From contig JARVKI010000079.1 of NCBI GenBank assembly GCA_036674765.1, positions 1 to 64,000 on the forward strand: a stretch of DNA of 64,000 nucleotides. Direction: 5' to 3'. This DNA comes from Seiridium cupressi. Lineage: Eukaryota > Ascomycota > Sordariomycetes > Amphisphaeriales > Sporocadaceae. The notes under the pieces were generated by a model, which saw only the letters and a program-made list of their open reading frames with translations, had not been told where the DNA came from and ran no database searches. How positions within the stretch are numbered: the stretch's first letter is position 1; each line of letters opens with the position of its first letter. Positions 12,889-23,493 of this stretch are shown here, in pieces. Position numbers and translations under genes: made by a program.

Positions 12889-14518
12889 TTTCCAGATCCT
12901 CAACACTGGTGTCGATGCACTCCAAACCCCATTCATTGATCTCCAAATTACCCCTGAAATAAGAGCTGCGTGTTGCCATGACGACCGGGACCATTAATGC
13001 GCTAACGACGTCGGGGTTCTGGGCTTCTTCCCCAATGCGGAGTGGCGGAGCCTCGGCTTCTATTTAGACAGACCATCATGCTCCTCGGGTCATTCCCAGC
13101 GCATATCGAGTATCAGCACCCTTCACATGACAAACCAGAAACCTGAGACCTTCCGCCGTCTCCGGAGCGACGGGCGCGTCCTGACGGTAAACATCTTTGT
13201 CCGCAATTTTTGCCGTGTGCCGACGTCTTCGCCGTGTGGAGGCGGCCGATTAACACGAATTGGGCACGCCAAGTCCTGATGTACCAGCTGAAAATAAGAT
13301 TGGATAGCCTGCAGTATCATGATCCAAGCTCTCTTGGGTCGGCCTAATTGCGATTTGCCAATGGCGCGATAGTCGGCTACCACAATGCAGCGAAACGGCG
13401 AATCCACAACGCTAATATTCTCTCTGATTGGCGACCATCACGTGTAGAATAAGCCTCGAGAGCAGCGTTATGATCAATATTCATTGACGGCCTACTGTCC
13501 CTGCATTATATACGTGGTGTGGTACAGTAATTCTTGTATTTGAATGACTCTGGTGCGATTGTGAACTGTTTGCTTCCCAGGATGTTGGATGAGTACCGCG
13601 CTTCAAGATGGCAATGCCCCTAGTATGGATAGAGTTCTGGATGGTCCAGGGCGTGCTCTGGTACATGTACAATTGTAGTGAACTGCACATAATTGCCAAA
13701 GCAATGGGAAACGTGTGAAATTCATCAACTTGGGAATTGCAGGGTTGTACTTGCACTTAGACGAGTTGAAATTCGATCTGTTTGTAAGCAAGTTAGCTCG
13801 GCCCACACCGAGGACATGGGAGAAGTCATAGTCATTCTTTTGGACCTATGTATAGCCAGTGAATATACACACCTATCTCTAGCCTTGGGTCCGGCTACTT
13901 GGTTGCCTATATGGGTCGATAATCTGTCAAGCAAACTTTACAAAGCGACTGATATGTGTCGATGGTAGTTTTCAAGCGTTGTGTACGAACGACAAATTGA
14001 AACCACTCGAATCAAAAGTCAATCCTCTCATATCCTAGTATAAGCGTTACTCGATCTGTATTTCTTGAACTATCCATTAACCTTCATGTCCAACTCCAGT
14101 GCCCGAAAGTTGTTGTCCAATGTTATACTCATCACACCTCTGATACAATGTACAGTAAACTCGACTATAAGTGATGTGGGGCAGCACCTAGAAACACTAG
14201 TGGCCAGGCGATCCGGATGACGAGGAATGGCTACACTAGAATCGCCATGGGCTTTCATTGTGCTTTGCTCTGTATAGGCGCTGGCATGACTTCTATTCAG
14301 AGCTAAACTGGCTATTTTTTACGCTAAATAGTTCATGATGTTGTATATATGGAACGGGCACGTGACGTCATTGCCGAATGTGTCATCACCGAAAAAATGC
14401 CCCGCCATTTCCGTCTTTCGCAATCCAGCGCCCCGCGATCTTCATGCAGAATTTCCGTCAGCAACACCTTCTGCTGTCCATCTCTCACATGAACGCACAC
14501 GGAAGGTGAACGGTCAAG

Positions 14519-17500
14519 ATGAAGCAGCGTTTCTCTTCTTTAGACGTCAAGGTAAGTCCGCCCTCAAAAGTTACTGTTTGCCGGAGCTGACGTTCCCTGG
14601 CACTCAGGTCATTGCCCATGAGCTTTCGGCAAGCTTAGTTTCACTCCGAGTATCGAATATCTACGACCTGTCCTCCAAGATCCTACTCTTCAAGTTCGCC
14701 AAACCGGACAACAAGAAGCAGCTTCTTATTGACTCGGGCTTCCGATGTCACCTCACAGACTTTGCGCGAACGACCGCCGCCGCGCCTTCCGTCTTTGTTC
14801 AGAAGCTGCGGAAGTACCTCAAGACCAGGCGCTTGACTTCCGTTTCGCAGATCGGTACCGACCGCATCATCGAGTTCCAGTTCAGTGACGGCCAATACAG
14901 ATTATATCTGGAGTTCTTTGCGAGCGGAAATGTCATTCTGACGGACAACGAGCTGAAGATCCTGACGTTATTGCGCAATGTGCCAGAAGGCGAGGGCCAA
15001 GAGCCGCAGAGGGCCGGGCTACCATACTCCCTGGAGAATCGGCAGAACTTTGGAGGTATTCCAGCTTTGACGAAGGATAGGGTACGAGCCGCACTCAAGA
15101 CGATAGTAGACAAGAATGCATCCGCAACCGCGGCGGGCAAGAAAGTGAAGAAGAAGCCGGGGGATGAGCTGAGAAAAGGCCTGGCCACGACTATCACTGA
15201 ACTTCCCCCGATCCTGGTCGATCATGCGATGAAGACCAACGGCTTCGATTCTGCTTCTCAACCGGCGGCCGTGCTTGAAAACGAAGAATTGCTGGATCAT
15301 CTTCTCCGTTCTCTCGAGCAGGCGCGGAAGATAGTAGAGGATGTAACCAGTTCAGACACGTGTAAGGGATACATCTTTGCTAAGAAGCGACCGAACGCTT
15401 CGCAGGAGGGTACCGAGCAGAACGAAGGCCAGTCTCAATCTAGCGGGCTACTTTACGAGGACTTCCACCCCTTTATCCCACAACAATTCCAGGAGGATTC
15501 GCAATACGCCGTCGTCGACTTCGACAACTATAATTCTTTGGTGGACGAGTTCTTTTCCTCCATAGAAGGACAGAAGTTGGAATCAAAACTATCAGAACGC
15601 GAGGCGGCAGCAAAGAGGAAGCTTGAGGCTGCCAAGGCAGACCAAGCAAAGAGGATAGAGGGGCTGCAAGAAGCTCAAACGCTGAACATGCGGAAAGCCG
15701 CCGCCATACAAGCAAATGTGGAACGTGTTCAAGAAGCCATTGATGCGGTAAATGGTCTCATCGCTCAAGGAATGGACTGGGTTGATATTGGGAAGCTCAT
15801 CGATCGAGAGCGTTTACGCAATAACCCTGTTGCCGCAATTGTCGCATCACCACTGAAGTTGTCAGAGAACACAATCACGCTATTGTTGGGAGAGGCCGAG
15901 GTTGACGAAGATGAAGATGAGGCATATGAAACGGATTCATCTGACTCTGATTCGGAGAGTGGGTTTGGCGGTTCGGTCTCTTCGAAACAGAACAACAAGA
16001 AATTGTCCGTCGATGTCGACCTTGGCCTTTCGCCATGGGCTAATGCGCGCGAGTACTACGGGGAGAGAAAGCAGGCTGTCGTCAAGGAACAGAAGACTGC
16101 CGCCCAATCTGAAATTGCGCTGAAGAATGCCGAGCAAAAAATTGCCATTGAGCTGAAGAAAGGGCTGAAGCAAGAGAAGCCGCTTTTGCATCCAGTGAGG
16201 AGGCAGATGTGGTTTGAAAAGTTCATTTGGTTCATCTCATCAGACGGTTATCTCGTTCTGGGTGGTAAAGATGCAGCTCAGAACGAGATCATCTATCGTC
16301 GGTATTTAAAGAAGGGTGACATCTACGTCCACGCAGATCTCCATGGGGCCCCCAGTGTGGTTATCAAGAACAATCCGCAAACGCCCGACGCGCCCATCCC
16401 ACCCTCGACACTATCACAAGCGGGCCATCTCTCTGTTTGCGCATCATCTGCTTGGGACTCGAAAGCGGGTATGGGGGCCTACTGGGTCAACGCAGATCAG
16501 GTGTCCAAGTCCGCGCCCACGGGCGAATTCTTGCCATCAGGCAGCTTCATGATTCGTGGGAAGAAGAACTTCTTGCCGCCAGCTCAACTCATTCTCGGAT
16601 TTGGCGTCATGTTCAAGATCAGCGAGGAGAGCAAGGCCAAGCATGTGAAGCACCGACTTCATGGGGATTCCGGGAAACATGAAGCCCTAGAATCTGAAGA
16701 ACATGTTGACACAGCTGCTGGTGAGACTACAGGTCAAGATGACCAGAGCGATTTTGGTGATCAAACTGATCCCGAAGAAGACGTCGGTGATGACAAGGAC
16801 AAGGATCATGAGGACAGGGCTAATCCTCTGCAATCATCTGGGGAGGCCGATAAAGAGCTCGAAGCGGTAGAAGAGGAGCCTTCACCAAATGAGCAAATGG
16901 ACAAGCTTGATATACAAGAACCAGAGGCCACGGAAGTTTCCCCCAAGACGGAGAACGAACAAGCCGGCGACGATCACGTGGAGGGAGAGTCCGAAGAAGA
17001 AGAGGAAGAACACACCGGGCCTTCAGCAAAATCGACTCCGACGGCGGTATCTGGTACGGCGACCCCTCAATCTCAAACACAGAAGAGGCAGCAGCCCAAG
17101 CGCGGCCAACGAGGTAAAGCCAAGAAGATTGCAGCCAAATACAAGGACCAAGACGATGAAGACCGTCTCGCGATCGAAACCCTCATTGGCTCTAGTGCAG
17201 GTCAGAAAAAAGCTGAGGCTGAAGCTCAAGCTAAGGCAGAGCGAGAGGCTGCTCAAGCAGCTGCCAAGGAACGTCGCCGTGCTCAGCATCAGAGACAGCA
17301 GCGAGAGACGGCAGAGCATGAAGAAGTCCGCAAGATGATGCTCGAAGAAGGTGTGGATGTCCTGGAACCTGACGAGGCTGAAAAAGCTACCCCACTCGAT
17401 AGCTTGGTCGGCGTGCCGATGGTCGGCGATGAAATATTGGAGGCCGTGGTAGTCTGTGGTCCGTACTCTGCACTGGGAAAACTAAAGTACAAGGTCAAAC

Positions 17501-17784
17501 TTCAACCAGGTTCTCTGAAGAAGGGCAAAGCGGTCAAGGAGGTCCTAGAGGGCTGGAAAGCAGTGAGCACCAGGAGGGGCGTTCTCGATGAGAAGAGCCA
17601 GGATAAGGAGCGAATGTGGCCACGCGAGGTGGAATTGATCAAAGCCCTGAAACCCGAAGAAGCGGTTAACACCATACCGGTTGGGAAGGTGAGAATCATG
17701 GGTTTCCCGGGGAGTTCAGGAGGTGGCGGAGGTGGTGATAAAAGCAAAGGTGGGAAAGGGGGTGGGAAAGGAAAGAAGAGGTAG
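14519..17784 (+). CDS. rqc2: Rqc2/Tae2/NEMF, ribosome-associated quality control subunit
   Basis: Binds 60S subunits that carry stalled peptidyl-tRNA, recruits the Ltn1 ubiquitin ligase and elongates the nascent chain with C-terminal Ala/Thr (CAT) tails. Model: exon 14519-14551 (MKQRFSSLDVK) joined to 14608-17784 across a 56-bp intron; 1069 aa, the family's usual size. The short first exon is required: it supplies the conserved N-terminus with Asp9. Asp96-Arg97 (in IGTDRIIEFQF) correspond to yeast Asp98-Arg99. These three residues are needed for tRNA-dependent tailing in yeast. The order is NFACT-N (~1-500) with a coiled-coil segment, NFACT-R from ~545 (MWFEKFIWFISSDGYLVLGG), an acidic Glu/Asp-rich stretch (~710-820), a basic Ala/Arg coiled coil, NFACT-C from ~939 (TPLDSLVGVPMVGDE), and a Gly/Lys tail ending in GKKR. 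An in-frame ATG at 14335 is not conserved. Confidence 0.95.
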
Positions 17785-18477
17785 ACAGAGCTTTAAATCA
17801 GAGCAGAGCACCAAATATATAAATAATATCCGAATTCATATGAGGCGGTTGGTTTGAAACCCACATGAAACGTGGTAACTTGTACAAGCACAAAGAAGCT
17901 GATTATTAAAACTTACTCCTTTGGCGTGGATGGCTGTCAATACCTGCTGATTTCATGTGGGACAGCTGTATCTTTAGCTTGTTTGAAAGACAGATTGACC
18001 GAATAAGTTTCTCTATAGCGCTGCATAATATAGAATGAAGGAAGCTGTCTTCAAGCTACAGAGTTTACTATCTCCAGAATCACTGCTTTCATATCCCAAA
18101 GAATTTCTCAGACTTCCAATATAGATGGTCTCTCCTTCATAAAATTTTCTTCGCTATGAATCGGTCATGGTTTTGATTCTGATCTATTTATTCTCTTCGT
18201 TCTCGTCTATTCTAGCGTACTAAAAATAGGCCTCAATATATTCTCATTCGCCGTATGGGAAAAACTACTCCAGAAAACCATAGGTTTCCTTATAGGGGGA
18301 AAAGTGCCACCAGCTTATACCACAGACGGATATTCCACAAGATAAAAGTCCTCAATAATAAGATTCTCAAAAAGATTCTGATCTATGATGTTACCTATTA
18401 ATAACTGACACAAAGAGCTTGCCTCTGCTTCCTTAGATACTGGAATGGAATAGCTAGAGGAGGGATTAGATCTGTAT
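17785..18477. other. AT-rich spacer downstream of rqc2
   Basis: Visibly A/T-rich sequence, especially 18050-18470, with no coding frame. It holds the rqc2 3' end and then low-complexity sequence next to a glycosidase relic. Confidence 0.5.
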
Positions 18478-18675
18478 CTAAGCGATTGTGGCATTCAACG
18501 GCGCGGCAAGGTCGCTTGAAGCAGAATTCGTCCCAACGTAGAAGCTATACAGCGCCTTATCCAACCGGAATCGACCATCTACGAAGTAAACCAGCCCGAC
18601 TACTGGAATGGTTGTGCCTGCTGTGCGCTGATCACCGGGTTGCAGGTCCACCTTGATAAAACCTACCACGCGCTT
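18478..18675 (-). pseudogene. C-terminal relic of a GH3 glycosidase (Fn3-like domain)
   Basis: The frame from about 18675 to the stop at 18478 reads like the last part of a GH3 fibronectin-III-like domain: KRVVGFIKVDLQPGDQR, then YFVDGRFRLDKALYSFYVG, then NSASSDL. Fungal GH3 enzymes end with the pattern LVGF..V.L.PGE...(W/F)V...Y...VG.SS.D(I/L). The upstream part of the frame does not continue the domain, and no catalytic GH3 domain lies within the next 2 kb upstream. I infer a decayed, 5'-deleted copy. It is too diverged in the joining region to be a direct duplicate of the GH3 gene at 23494-26216. A very short real gene is possible but unlikely. Confidence 0.6.
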
Positions 18676-19474
18676 ACAGAGTGAGGGTGGGCATGGTGGT
18701 AGGCGGTGCAGTAGTACTGGTGAAGTCTCTAAACTATTAACACCATGGCATCGTTGATATACATGTATATACAAATAATTCTACCCAGCGATTCATTCAT
18801 TGAATTCGTATCCTTGCTGAAGATTGACCCGATGGAGAGAGGCTTGGGCTGAATCTCTCGATTATCATCAACAGACTGTTACTCAAAGTGGATTGTGGGG
18901 TATTGGGGTATTAGATCTGTGATATACACGATGCGGTGTAACCGCCCATATAGGGAATCAACAAGAGCAATGACTTGGCTATTTACACCTGTATACTGCA
19001 AGCGAAGGGCTGAAGCAAGTCGGAATATTACAGAGCGAGGATGACTTGTACGTATGTTGTTGTTCCATAACTGAAAACTGCGGCGCGATGTTGAGCTGAG
19101 TGTGCTCGGCAGCATGAAGAATTTGTGGAATTGGGTCTTCGGTTCATGGAAGAAACCATGTTGGGTGATCCAAGCCCGACATAATTTCTTTCGGGGTAAA
19201 ATTAATCATGCCACACTGGCTTTGACCCCACTGTGAATCGACGGGAGATCACATGGGAGTCAGTCCAGTCCAGAGTTCAGATCAGCAGTGTGGATCTGTC
19301 TCCCAGTATAGTATTAGGGACGGAGTATATCCCATGTGCCTATGGTCCGTGCACGACAAGCTTGTGGTTACACCATGCTCAATAGGCAACCTATCTTAGT
19401 ACACATGTATTGTTCTTTGCTTCAAATTACTGCTATGTATGGCCATGAAGCAGCGAGGAAATGTGACTCCTCCT
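18676..19474. other. Spacer between GH3 relic and SDR gene
   Basis: No coding frame with recognisable content. It includes the SDR 3' flank. Confidence 0.45.
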
Positions 19475-20294
19475 CTAGGCGTCTTTATATTTGGGATCTA
19501 TCTCATTGTACCAAAGGACACGGCCCTGAGCGGGTATCTCTATTGTAGCGGCAGCAAGCTTTGCAGTCACATTGGCTGTCCACTTAGGCGGCTCGACTTC
19601 GCCCTCCTGGTCGCGGCGGATAAATTCTTTGACATCTTCGTCCTTCATCTTGCCCACAAACTTGCCCGCAATCAAATCCGTCACCATGGGAGTCCTTGTC
19701 AGGCCAGGGTAGATCCCGAGCACCTTGACCTCTGGCTCCTCGATGCCTAGGATTTCGATGAAACGCGTCAGTGCAGCCTTGCTAGATGAATACGGGCCCC
19801 AGGCACTCCAAGAAATATCTCGATCGACTGCAGAAGACAGGATCAGCAAGGAGCCCTTGCTCTGTCGTAACAATGGTAAGTACAGTTGTGCCTATCATTG
19901 GTTAACGCAACGTATTTCTCAGAGTAGAGTCTGGCTGCCTCACCTGCTGCACGGGCGCAAAAACGTTGATCTCGAAAGTGCGACGCATCGAGTCAATATC
20001 CACCTTCTCAGTCCTCTCAATTTGGCCCATGACTCCTACGGTGACCACGAGAGAATCCAAACCACCAAGATACTCTTGAGTCGCTTGATATGCCTGTTGG
20101 CTCACCTCGGGCTTGGTGGCGTCGCCCTTCACTATGTGCAGTTTGCCCTGGTCTTCCCATTCTTGTACCACCGGCGCCACATCCAAACTGAATACTAGCA
20201 CTTTCGCGTTGTGTTTATGAATCAGGTTGTCTGTGATATGTTGGCCGATACCTGAGCCACCTCCCACGACGAGAACTCTTCGCTGGTTGGTCAT
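19475..20294 (-). CDS. Short-chain dehydrogenase/reductase (classical SDR)
   Basis: NAD(P)-dependent oxidoreductase of unknown substrate. Model: exon 19944-20294 joined to 19475-19891 across a 52-bp intron (GTGAGG...ATAG); 768 nt, 255 aa. The join restores FAPVQQ-AQLYLPLLRQSKG, a typical SDR helix. The cofactor motif is GGGSGIGQH near the N-terminus. The catalytic set is Ser137, Tyr151 and Lys155 (YSSSK), with correct YxxxK spacing. The usual NNAG motif is replaced by VTVGVMG. No signal peptide is seen. It is divergent from the deacetylase gene at 21170, with 875 bp between the starts. The start MTNQRRVLVVGG puts the Rossmann strand at the usual distance. Confidence 0.92.
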
Positions 20295-21169
20295 GATGAT
20301 ATGAGGATTGATAGCACCTGTAGATAGAAGTCTGAATCTAGTGATGTGATTTTGAAGTACGGTTGCGCCAGGCTGACCTTTTAGAGTGTCCAATGAGCTT
20401 GTGGAGTATTGCCCCGGTATCTCTATGATAAGGCCAATCGTGATACCAGAAACCGTCCAGCGTTGCGCGGTTCTCGGAATCTTTATGTGCCTATTTCAGA
20501 CTCGTTTGAGCGTAGGAAAGACGTGGTTCTGCTGCCGCTTGGCTCGATGTCGAAGCCCGTGTAGACGATTAGCTGTTGCGTACATTGCAGATTGTAGTAT
20601 AACCTGCCGGTACGCTAACGATATCCCCCACGAGCCTTGCATATGTGACGTTTGTAAAAGCGGGGAATGAGTGTACAGTCGGAGTTTTAGGAAAATGATA
20701 AACGTCTCCAAATATCTCCAAGCCATGGATTTTTGGTAAGACAATGGCGGGCATTGCAGATCTATGGCCAAGCTAGTCAAGGACATGCCGGTCTCCGGTA
20801 CGGCTGCCTCTGATTGACTTGAGACGACCGGTCTTAGGGATATGAACCCCTCTATCAAGAGAAGTGGCTTCTTCTATTCACGATTTGCCACTGCGGTGTT
20901 ATTTGCCGTATTCTGTACCTGACTGCCCTAGCTTGTCAGCACGACGCTGGCACGTACAAGATGGTGTGGGGACGGCGACGTAGTTGCTACAGCAAGCCAG
21001 TGCAAGCCGAGCAAACTTGCAGCAAATCCAAACCCTCCCCTTTCCCGCCATCGTATCTGAGACAGCGAGAGATAAGGCCATTGTTTACCTACTTGAACTA
21101 CGCATTTTACCCCCAAGGCCACAATTTGACGACAGCAAAGGCTGTTACTACCAAATTCCAGCTCGTACG
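20295..21169. promoter_or_regulatory. Divergent spacer between SDR and deacetylase genes
   Basis: 875 bp between two starts that face away from each other, so both promoters must lie here. I see no coding content. Shared regulation is possible but is not shown by any motif I can point to. Confidence 0.5.
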
Positions 21170-22184
21170 ATGACAAAAAAGGTTCTTTGCGGCTTCGGAA
21201 TCGACCTTGACGCTGTCAGTGGATGGTATGGAGAGCACAGGTATGGCTTGTCAATTATGGAGTTGACAATTCTCCAGGATCAATACTGCCGGGGCAGCAC
21301 CGGCGAATGCGACCAACGTCTCTCGTGGAATATTCGGCGCCACGGTCGGACTCGACCGAGTGTTGACGTTACTTCACAGACACAATATCAAGGCCACGTT
21401 CTTTATTCCAGCACACACCCTAGAATCATTCCCGCAGCAGGTCGCAAAGGTCCACGAAGCAGGACACGAAATGTGCGATATGACCATGAAAGGCTTATAC
21501 TCGCTCAGTTTTAACTAATGCATACTCAGAGGGCTACATGGCTATACCCACGAGCACGTTTCTGCTCTATCGGAAGAGCAGGAGCGTGCTGTATTGGTGA
21601 AGAGCATTGATGTTATCACCGAGTTCACCGGAAAACACCCTCGGGGCTGGACCGCGCCAGCATGGACTACTTCGCCTAAGACTGTTCAGCTATTAGAGGA
21701 GCACGGTCTGATTTACGATCACTCTTTTATGCATCACGACTGCCAGCCATACTACCTACCATACAATCCTTCGTACATCGAAACAGACCACAGCCTCGAG
21801 GCTGAGGAGTGGATGTGGCCAATGTCACAACTCGAGCTGTCAAAAGTCGTCGAGATCCCTGCTAACTGGCATCTTGACGACTGGCCTCCGCTGAATATCG
21901 GTCAGGGCGTGGGCAACGGGTTGATCGATCCGGACGTGGTCTTCAAGCTGTGGACGGCTCAGTTTGATTTCTACTATCGCGAATACGATAATTTCATTTT
22001 CCCGATTAGCATCCACCCCCAGGTTTCCGGCAAGGCCCAAGTACAACTGCTGTTGGAGAAGGTGATTGCCCACATCAACTCCCACGAGGGGGTGCAATGG
22101 GTTCCATTCGAGGAGATGGTAGGGCAATTCAAGGATGGTGAAATTCGTGGGCATGAAGTACATGGCGGAGCTAAACCTACATAA
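21170..22184 (+). CDS. Polysaccharide deacetylase-family protein (NodB fold, PuuE-like)
   Basis: Metal-dependent carbohydrate esterase 4 fold. Model: exons 21170-21225, 21278-21472 and 21530-22184; introns 52 and 57 bp (the latter with branch site ACTAATG); 906 nt, 301 aa. The splice choice is set by conservation: DAVSGW-INTAGAAPANATNVSRG and GHE-IGLHGYTHEH. An alternative 37-bp first intron would add a few codons but is shorter than fungal introns normally are. Metal and catalytic residues: Asp12/Asp14 in GIDLDAV, and His87 and His91 in HGYTHEH; TFFIPAH and RGWTAPAW motifs are also present. No signal peptide is seen, so the protein is probably cytosolic. This fits the PuuE/allantoinase-like branch, acting on small amides or sugars, better than secreted chitin deacetylase. 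Confidence 0.88.
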
Positions 22185-22581
22185 GGTACAGATGTAGAGC
22201 ACAGGCTGCATGATTATCAGAATTGACGAGGTTATCTACAATAGCACGTCATGATATGCGCCAGTGTCTAGATCTTGTGACAAGGTCTTTACTCCGAGTA
22301 TGATTTTCAAACCCGCGAAGTTTTTCTTTTTCCATGCCTATCAATTTTGTAGTCGCACATATACGACCGAGTGAGCTAGACTTGGTCAAAGGACCGACGT
22401 CATGGCAAGTCTTTGTATGATGAATATTGTCAAATAAAGAGCCTCGAGTGACTCGATACAAAGACGTTTACATCATAATGGCCACAATTCTTAAAATAGA
22501 ATATTCCTCACCTCTGAAAGCGATGCGTCGTATCATGCGAACCACACTCTCACCATCAACCGTGGCTCAGGGCACAGGGCC
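22185..22581. other. Spacer before the small four-Cys gene
   Basis: Non-coding as far as I can tell. It holds the deacetylase 3' end and the promoter of the next gene on the same strand. Confidence 0.5.
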
Positions 22582-23046
22582 ATGGCATTACCTAGCACCA
22601 CTCGACCTTCTGCTACTGTGCAATGCGTGATCTGCTCCAGGGATTACAGCGAGCCCACGGGACGCAGATTCATGTGCTCCGACTGCGCAGCCGACTTCAA
22701 GAGGCGGAAAGAGAGAGTCATCGATCGGGTCCGGCATTCAACCTCGATGGACACCAAGCCCCATCACAATAGAACGATGAGTTATGAAAGCCAGTAGGTA
22801 CTTCTGATGTATCCCCATCCAAGAATATGCGAGGCCCGCTGAACTATGCTGACCGGGCCATGTGGTAGGGTTCGTCCCCGAAGGAATAGAGCCGGTAGTT
22901 ACGATATGTATAGGAAGGGAAAACTTGAGTCGGACAAGAAGAGAAGTTGGGACCAAAGAGAGGTGGAATATTTGAAAAGAGTTGAAGACAGGAAGGGAAC
23001 GAAATCAAATTTCTTGGAACGGTTGTTGAAGAAGGCTTCATGTTGA
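22582..23046 (+). CDS. Small four-cysteine (putative zinc-binding) protein, 129 aa
   Basis: Unrecognised family. Model: exon 22582-22793 joined to 22869-23046 across a 75-bp intron (GTAGGT...GTAG); 390 nt. The join runs one basic hydrophilic frame into another without a stop (MSYES-QVRPRRNRAG). The N-terminal part has two CxxC knuckles, CVIC and CSDC, 17 residues apart, which suggests a single zinc-ribbon-like site. The C-terminal half is very basic and Trp/Tyr-containing (YDMYRKGKLESDKKRSWDQ), helical and probably nucleic-acid or partner binding. The ATG lies in CCATGGC context. Function unknown. Confidence 0.6.
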
Positions 23047-23493
23047 TCGTCACCGAGCGAGACTAGAATTGTCATGTGAAGGACTGGAATACAAGTGTTT
23101 ATTGGCTGGCGTAGACTTGGGTTTATCATTGCATATCAATCAGTTCTTTGAAATTGTACATACAGTATACTCAAAGTAGCATGGTACCCGAGTGAATCAA
23201 CATCATGCTGTGTTATTTGAGAATACGAGATTTGGGCAAGGTTTGTTATAAGGATTATTGTTGTTGGCTAAATAATGGTTCTTGCTGCTGGAAAATCCTA
23301 TATATGAATGCAAACCCTTTGCCCGGCCAGTTTGTACAATTTGACAACTAATTCCCGATACAGTGCGACGCTGGGTCAAGCGGGCGCGAAAATCTCATTC
23401 ATTAGGGAAAAGCTTTACATTGAATACCAACGCTAAGGGTAAGCACACATTCCGCTCAACTGGAGTGCTAATCACGTGGCATTAATGCCATGA
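23047..23493. other. Convergent 3' spacer
   Basis: Between the 3' ends of the four-Cys gene (+) and the GH3 gene (-). No coding frame or repeat seen. Confidence 0.5.

Larger units (their letters stand above)
11300..14518. other. 3.2-kb spacer between hexA and rqc2, with long hexA leader/promoter
   Basis: On the hexA sense strand, ~11390-11600 is strongly CT-rich (pyrimidine tract), as in promoters and leaders of highly expressed fungal genes; hexA's first exon and leader should lie here. A frame at 11542-12204 (+) has no conserved domain and is probably noise. Tandem repeats lie at ~11950-11996 and 12857-12884. The rest holds nothing I can identify. Confidence 0.5.

Noticed and set aside
12749..12994. 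Minus-strand ORF with a KKERKKER run
   Set aside because: The run is translation of the CTTT microsatellite.
14335..14518. Longer rqc2 start at 14335
   Set aside because: The extra residues are not Rqc2-like and the frame passes through the first intron. The conserved start is MKQRFSSLD at 14519.
21241..21277. 37-bp first intron in the deacetylase gene
   Set aside because: Too short for a fungal intron. The donor at 21226 gives 52 bp and the family-like sequence SGW-INTAG.
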